64,000 nucleotides of DNA from Shinella lacus (GTDB lineage Bacteria > Pseudomonadota > Alphaproteobacteria > Rhizobiales > Rhizobiaceae), in contig NZ_WHSB02000004.1 of NCBI RefSeq assembly GCF_010994755.1, positions 372,001 to 436,000 on the forward strand, read 5' to 3'. Numbering within the stretch: the stretch's first letter is position 1; the number at the start of each line of letters is the position of its first letter. The position numbers and the translations under genes were made by a program. The notes under the pieces are model-generated. The model had not been told where the DNA came from, did not search any database, and saw nothing but the letters and a program-made list of their open reading frames with translations. Shown here one piece after another: positions 61,599 through 64,000 of this stretch.

Positions 61599-63671
61599 AT
61601 GACCATCCAGTTCTCCCCCTTCCTGCCCTGGATCGCCATCGCCTTGATCGCGCTGGCCGGCGTGGCGCTGGCGGCACTCGGTTTCTGGCGGGGCCTGCGC
61701 GGGTCCTTCGTGCGCGCCATCGCGCTGGCGCTGCTCGTGCTGGCGCTCGCCAACCCGGTCTTCCTGCAGGAGGACCGCGAGGCGCTGTCGACGGTCGTGC
61801 CGGTCATCGTCGACCGCAGCCAGAGCCAGGACAGCGAAGCGCGCACTGCCGCGACCAATGCCGCGCTGGAAGGGCTCAGGGAACGCTTTGCGCGCTATCC
61901 CCGCATCGAGCCGCGCATCGTGGAGGCGGGCGACGACGGCACGTCCGACACGCCCTCGACACGCCTGTTCGACGCCCTCAACGCGGCCATCGCTGACGTG
62001 CCGCGCTCGCGCGTCGGCGGCGCGATCCTGATTACCGACGGCCAGGTGCACGACATTCCGGAGGCGTCCGCCTTTTCCGGCTTCGACGCGCCGATCCACG
62101 GGCTGATCACCGGCCGGCCGGACGAGTTCGACCGCCGCATCGAGGTGGTCAGCGCCCCGCGCTTCGGCATCGTCGGCGAACCGCAGGAGCTGAAGTTCCG
62201 CGTGGTGGACGATGGCGCCGGCACCGACGCGGCCGCCCGCGTCACCGTGCGCCTCAACGGCAACGAGATCGCCTCGGAGATCTCCGAGCCCGGCACCGAG
62301 CAGCCGCTGGGCTTCACCGTTCCGCGCGGCGGCAACAACATTCTGGAATTCGAGGTCGCCCCGGTCGAGGGCGAGATCACCACGGCGAACAACCGCGCGG
62401 TCCATGTCATCGAGGGCATCCGCGAGAACCTGCGCGTGCTGCTGGTCTCCGGCGAACCGCATGCAGGTGAGCGCGCCTGGCGCAATCTCTTGAAGTCCGA
62501 CACGGCCATCGACCTCGTGCACTTCACGATTTTGCGGCCACCGGAAAAGCAGGACGGAACGCCGATCAACGAACTGTCGCTGATCGCCTTCCCGACGCGC
62601 GAACTCTTCGTCGACAAGATCAACGAGTTCGACCTGATCATCTTCGACCGCTACCAGCACCGTGGCGTGCTGCCGATCCTCTACTACGACAACATCGCGC
62701 AATATGTCGAAAACGGCGGCGCGCTGCTGATCGCGGCAGGGCCGGAACATGCGGGCAACGATTCGATCGCCAGCACGCCGCTGTCCGTCGTGCTGCCGGC
62801 CAACCCGACCGGCTCGATGAACGAGGCCGCCTTCTATCCGCGCCTGTCCGAACAGGGCCGCAAGCACCCCGTCACCCGCGGGCTCGAAGGGGCCGGCGAA
62901 GAGCCGCCGCGCTGGGGCCGCTGGTTCCGCACCGTCGACGTGCAGCGCCCCGAGGGCAATGTCGTGATGGAAGCGAACGAGGGCAAGCCGCTGCTGGTAC
63001 TGAACCGCGCCGGCAAGGGCCGCGTCGCCATGCTGCTCTCCGACCAGGGCTGGCTCTGGGCGCGCGGCTTCGAAGGCGGCGGCCCGCATGTCTCGCTCTA
63101 TCGCCGCACCGCCCATTGGCTGATGCAGGAGCCGGCGCTGGAAGAGGAAGCTCTGACGGCGCGCACGTTCGGCCGCACGCTCCAGATTAACCGCCAGACG
63201 ATCGGCGATGCGCCCGGTGAGGCGACGCTGAAGCTGCCCTCCGGCGCCACGCAACAGGTGGCGCTCACCGAAGCCGAGCCCGGCCTCTACCGCGCCGAAG
63301 TGCCGACCACCGAGACGGGCCTCTACGAGATCACCAATGACGATCTGAGCGCGCTCGTGCATGTCGGCGCGGTCGATGCGCCGGAATTCAAGGCGACGAT
63401 CTCGACGACGGAGACGCTGAAGCCCCTCGCCGACGCCACCAGGGGCACCGTGCGCCGCCTCGTCGACGAGAATGGCGACGCGATCTCGCTGCCGCCGCTC
63501 TTGCCGGTCACCGGCCAGGTGCGCACGGCGGATGCAAACCGCCTGTCGCTGCGAATGACGGACGAGACCGTGCTGAAGGGCATCAACTCGCTGCCGCTCT
63601 TCGCCGGTTTTGCCGGCGTCGGCCTGCTGTTGCTCGCCTTCTCCGCCACCTGGTATCGCGAAGGACGCTGA
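61599..63671 (+). CDS. Glutamine-amidotransferase-like/VWA membrane protein
   Basis: A 690-residue protein. Two N-terminal membrane spans (about 9-50) precede a VWA-like fold with a proper D-x-S-x-S (VIVDRSQSQD, near 72-81) and LITDGQVHDI. A Glu/Thr-rich Ig-like domain (about 180-260) follows, then a GATase1-like domain (about 270-460, RVLLVSGEPHAGE and LLIAAGPEHAG). One C-terminal anchor (about 667-685) ends the protein. The start is 1 bp after the preceding stop. Homologs in rhizobia sit in this same four-gene row. No enzymatic role is shown. Confidence 0.9.
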   Translation: MTIQFSPFLPWIAIALIALAGVALAALGFWRGLRGSFVRAIALALLVLALANPVFLQEDREALSTVVPVIVDRSQSQDSEARTAATNAALEGLRERFARYPRIEPRIVEAGDDGTSDTPSTRLFDALNAAIADVPRSRVGGAILITDGQVHDIPEASAFSGFDAPIHGLITGRPDEFDRRIEVVSAPRFGIVGEPQELKFRVVDDGAGTDAAARVTVRLNGNEIASEISEPGTEQPLGFTVPRGGNNILEFEVAPVEGEITTANNRAVHVIEGIRENLRVLLVSGEPHAGERAWRNLLKSDTAIDLVHFTILRPPEKQDGTPINELSLIAFPTRELFVDKINEFDLIIFDRYQHRGVLPILYYDNIAQYVENGGALLIAAGPEHAGNDSIASTPLSVVLPANPTGSMNEAAFYPRLSEQGRKHPVTRGLEGAGEEPPRWGRWFRTVDVQRPEGNVVMEANEGKPLLVLNRAGKGRVAMLLSDQGWLWARGFEGGGPHVSLYRRTAHWLMQEPALEEEALTARTFGRTLQINRQTIGDAPGEATLKLPSGATQQVALTEAEPGLYRAEVPTTETGLYEITNDDLSALVHVGAVDAPEFKATISTTETLKPLADATRGTVRRLVDENGDAISLPPLLPVTGQVRTADANRLSLRMTDETVLKGINSLPLFAGFAGVGLLLLAFSATWYREGR

Positions 63672-63710
63672 CCCCTTTTCGGCTGGAATCGCCCGTGCCG
63701 TTCGGCCAAA

Positions 63711-63770
63711 GCATTTCCAGCCGAAGCGGCATCGCTTCGGCGTCGGACAATGCGTCAAAAACAAAAATCT
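63711..63770. repeat. Dispersed palindromic repeat, second copy type
   Basis: GCATTTCCAG ... GCCGAAGCG-GCAT-CGCTTCGGC (63720-63741) ... GGACAATGCGT-CAAAAACAA. The order of blocks matches the element at 14159-14219, with a different core. Confidence 0.6.
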
Positions 63771-63800
63771 AAAACATTTCCGGCGAACCGGAAATGTTTT
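63771..63800. repeat. Perfect 13-bp palindrome AAAACATTTCCGG-CGAA-CCGGAAATGTTTT
   Basis: AAAACATTTCCGG (63771-63783), tetraloop CGAA, and its exact complement (63788-63800), with A and T at the ends. It can act as a two-way terminator after the amidotransferase-like gene; the CGAA loop makes it very stable. Confidence 0.75.
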
Positions 63801-63956
63801 AGCCTGGCCGCACGGCCGGAGGCGGCCGGCAGATCCGCGCCTTTCCAAGGCATGGCGAACGCCTCCCCAGAAAACCTTTCTCCACCGTTCATCGTTGGGC
63901 GAAGGCGTCGGCAATGCGGGCACTGACGAAGACTTCGCCGGAGATGAGGAACGGAT

Positions 63957-64000
63957 ATGCGCGACTATCGCGATGCCAAAACCATGGCGAAAACCCTGCG
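63957..64000 (+). CDS. N-terminal start of a glyoxalase-superfamily protein, partial
   Basis: Only 14 codons are in the window, reading MRDYRDAKTMAKTL after GATGAGGAACGG. This opening is typical of a short rhizobial family annotated as glyoxalase superfamily protein (MRDFRDAKAMAxTLR). The rest lies outside the window, so this is recognition from the first residues alone. Confidence 0.55.
   Translation, partial: MRDYRDAKTMAKTL

Noticed and set aside
61533-63923. A very long open frame on the minus strand opposite the amidotransferase-like gene (about 800 codons)
   Set aside because: It lies entirely antisense to a gene with clear domains. Its composition (Arg/Asp/Gly/His-rich, no fold) is that expected of the reverse frame of GC-rich coding DNA.

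Overview
The window is an ordinary-looking piece of chromosome from an alphaproteobacterium, most likely a member of the Rhizobiaceae (Rhizobium/Ensifer/Shinella-like). The reasons are the high GC content, strong GGAGG ribosome sites, a BA14K-family protein, a split petA-petB-petC operon, a YbjN-proC pair, a MarR/OmpR/EnvZ (petP-petR-like) block, MoxR-DUF58-BatA/DUF4159 genes, and several families of short palindromic intergenic repeats of the kind rhizobia scatter between genes. No prophage, transposase, CRISPR array, rRNA or tRNA gene was seen. The coding is dense and mostly housekeeping.

Layout. 1-10 kb: end of a cation/proton antiporter, aspartate aminotransferase, a degenerate EAL protein, a PQQ-type sugar dehydrogenase, a cold-shock protein, a BA14K protein, a metallo-beta-lactamase-fold hydrolase, a divergent Lrp-type regulator/hppD pair and ilvE. 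10-21 kb: MarR regulator, response regulator, histidine kinase and a DUF1349 protein in a row; csaA, proC, YbjN, ubiK on the minus strand; then lgt, a MidA-type methyltransferase, pgeF, an M24-fold protein and a lipoprotein on the plus strand. 21-29 kb: prs, a two-Kazal lipoprotein, an acetaldehyde-dehydrogenase island (GAF-Fis regulator, ALDH, DUF779), a BenE transporter and a large secreted protein. 29-39 kb: rplY, pth and ychF, with a GGDEF-EAL protein and a solute-binding protein lodged between rplY and pth; clpS; two overlapping MaoC genes; apt. 39-46 kb: the cytochrome bc1 operon and two tandem ABC half-transporters with an attenuator-like leader. 46-52 kb: trmL, a SoxR-controlled FMN-reductase/MFS pair, soxR, a CBS-domain membrane protein, and a LysR/tautomerase divergent pair. 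52-64 kb: hemF, small proteins, the cca-Nudix-DUF1285 operon, divergent from the MoxR-DUF58-BatA-like-amidotransferase-like operon, and the start of a glyoxalase-superfamily gene.

The parts most worth a second look are regulatory or contextual. (1) A leader peptide, an SD-adjacent stem and a terminator-like hairpin precede the ABC transporter pair. (2) A periplasmic binding protein is co-transcribed with a GGDEF-EAL protein, reminiscent of NspS-MbaA, and interrupts rplY-pth. (3) A GAF-Fis regulator lacking the AAA+ domain has a near-perfect operator in front of the aldehyde dehydrogenase. (4) A textbook SoxR promoter with a 19-bp spacer is present. (5) A 148-bp element is bounded by perfect 21-bp inverted repeats, one of which contains a stop codon. 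(6) A GANTC-rich, A+T-rich intergenic region lies upstream of the YbjN-proC genes. Nothing in the window is clearly a wholly new defence or mobile system. All coordinates, motifs and repeat matches were read by eye; family names come from recognition of motifs, not from searches.
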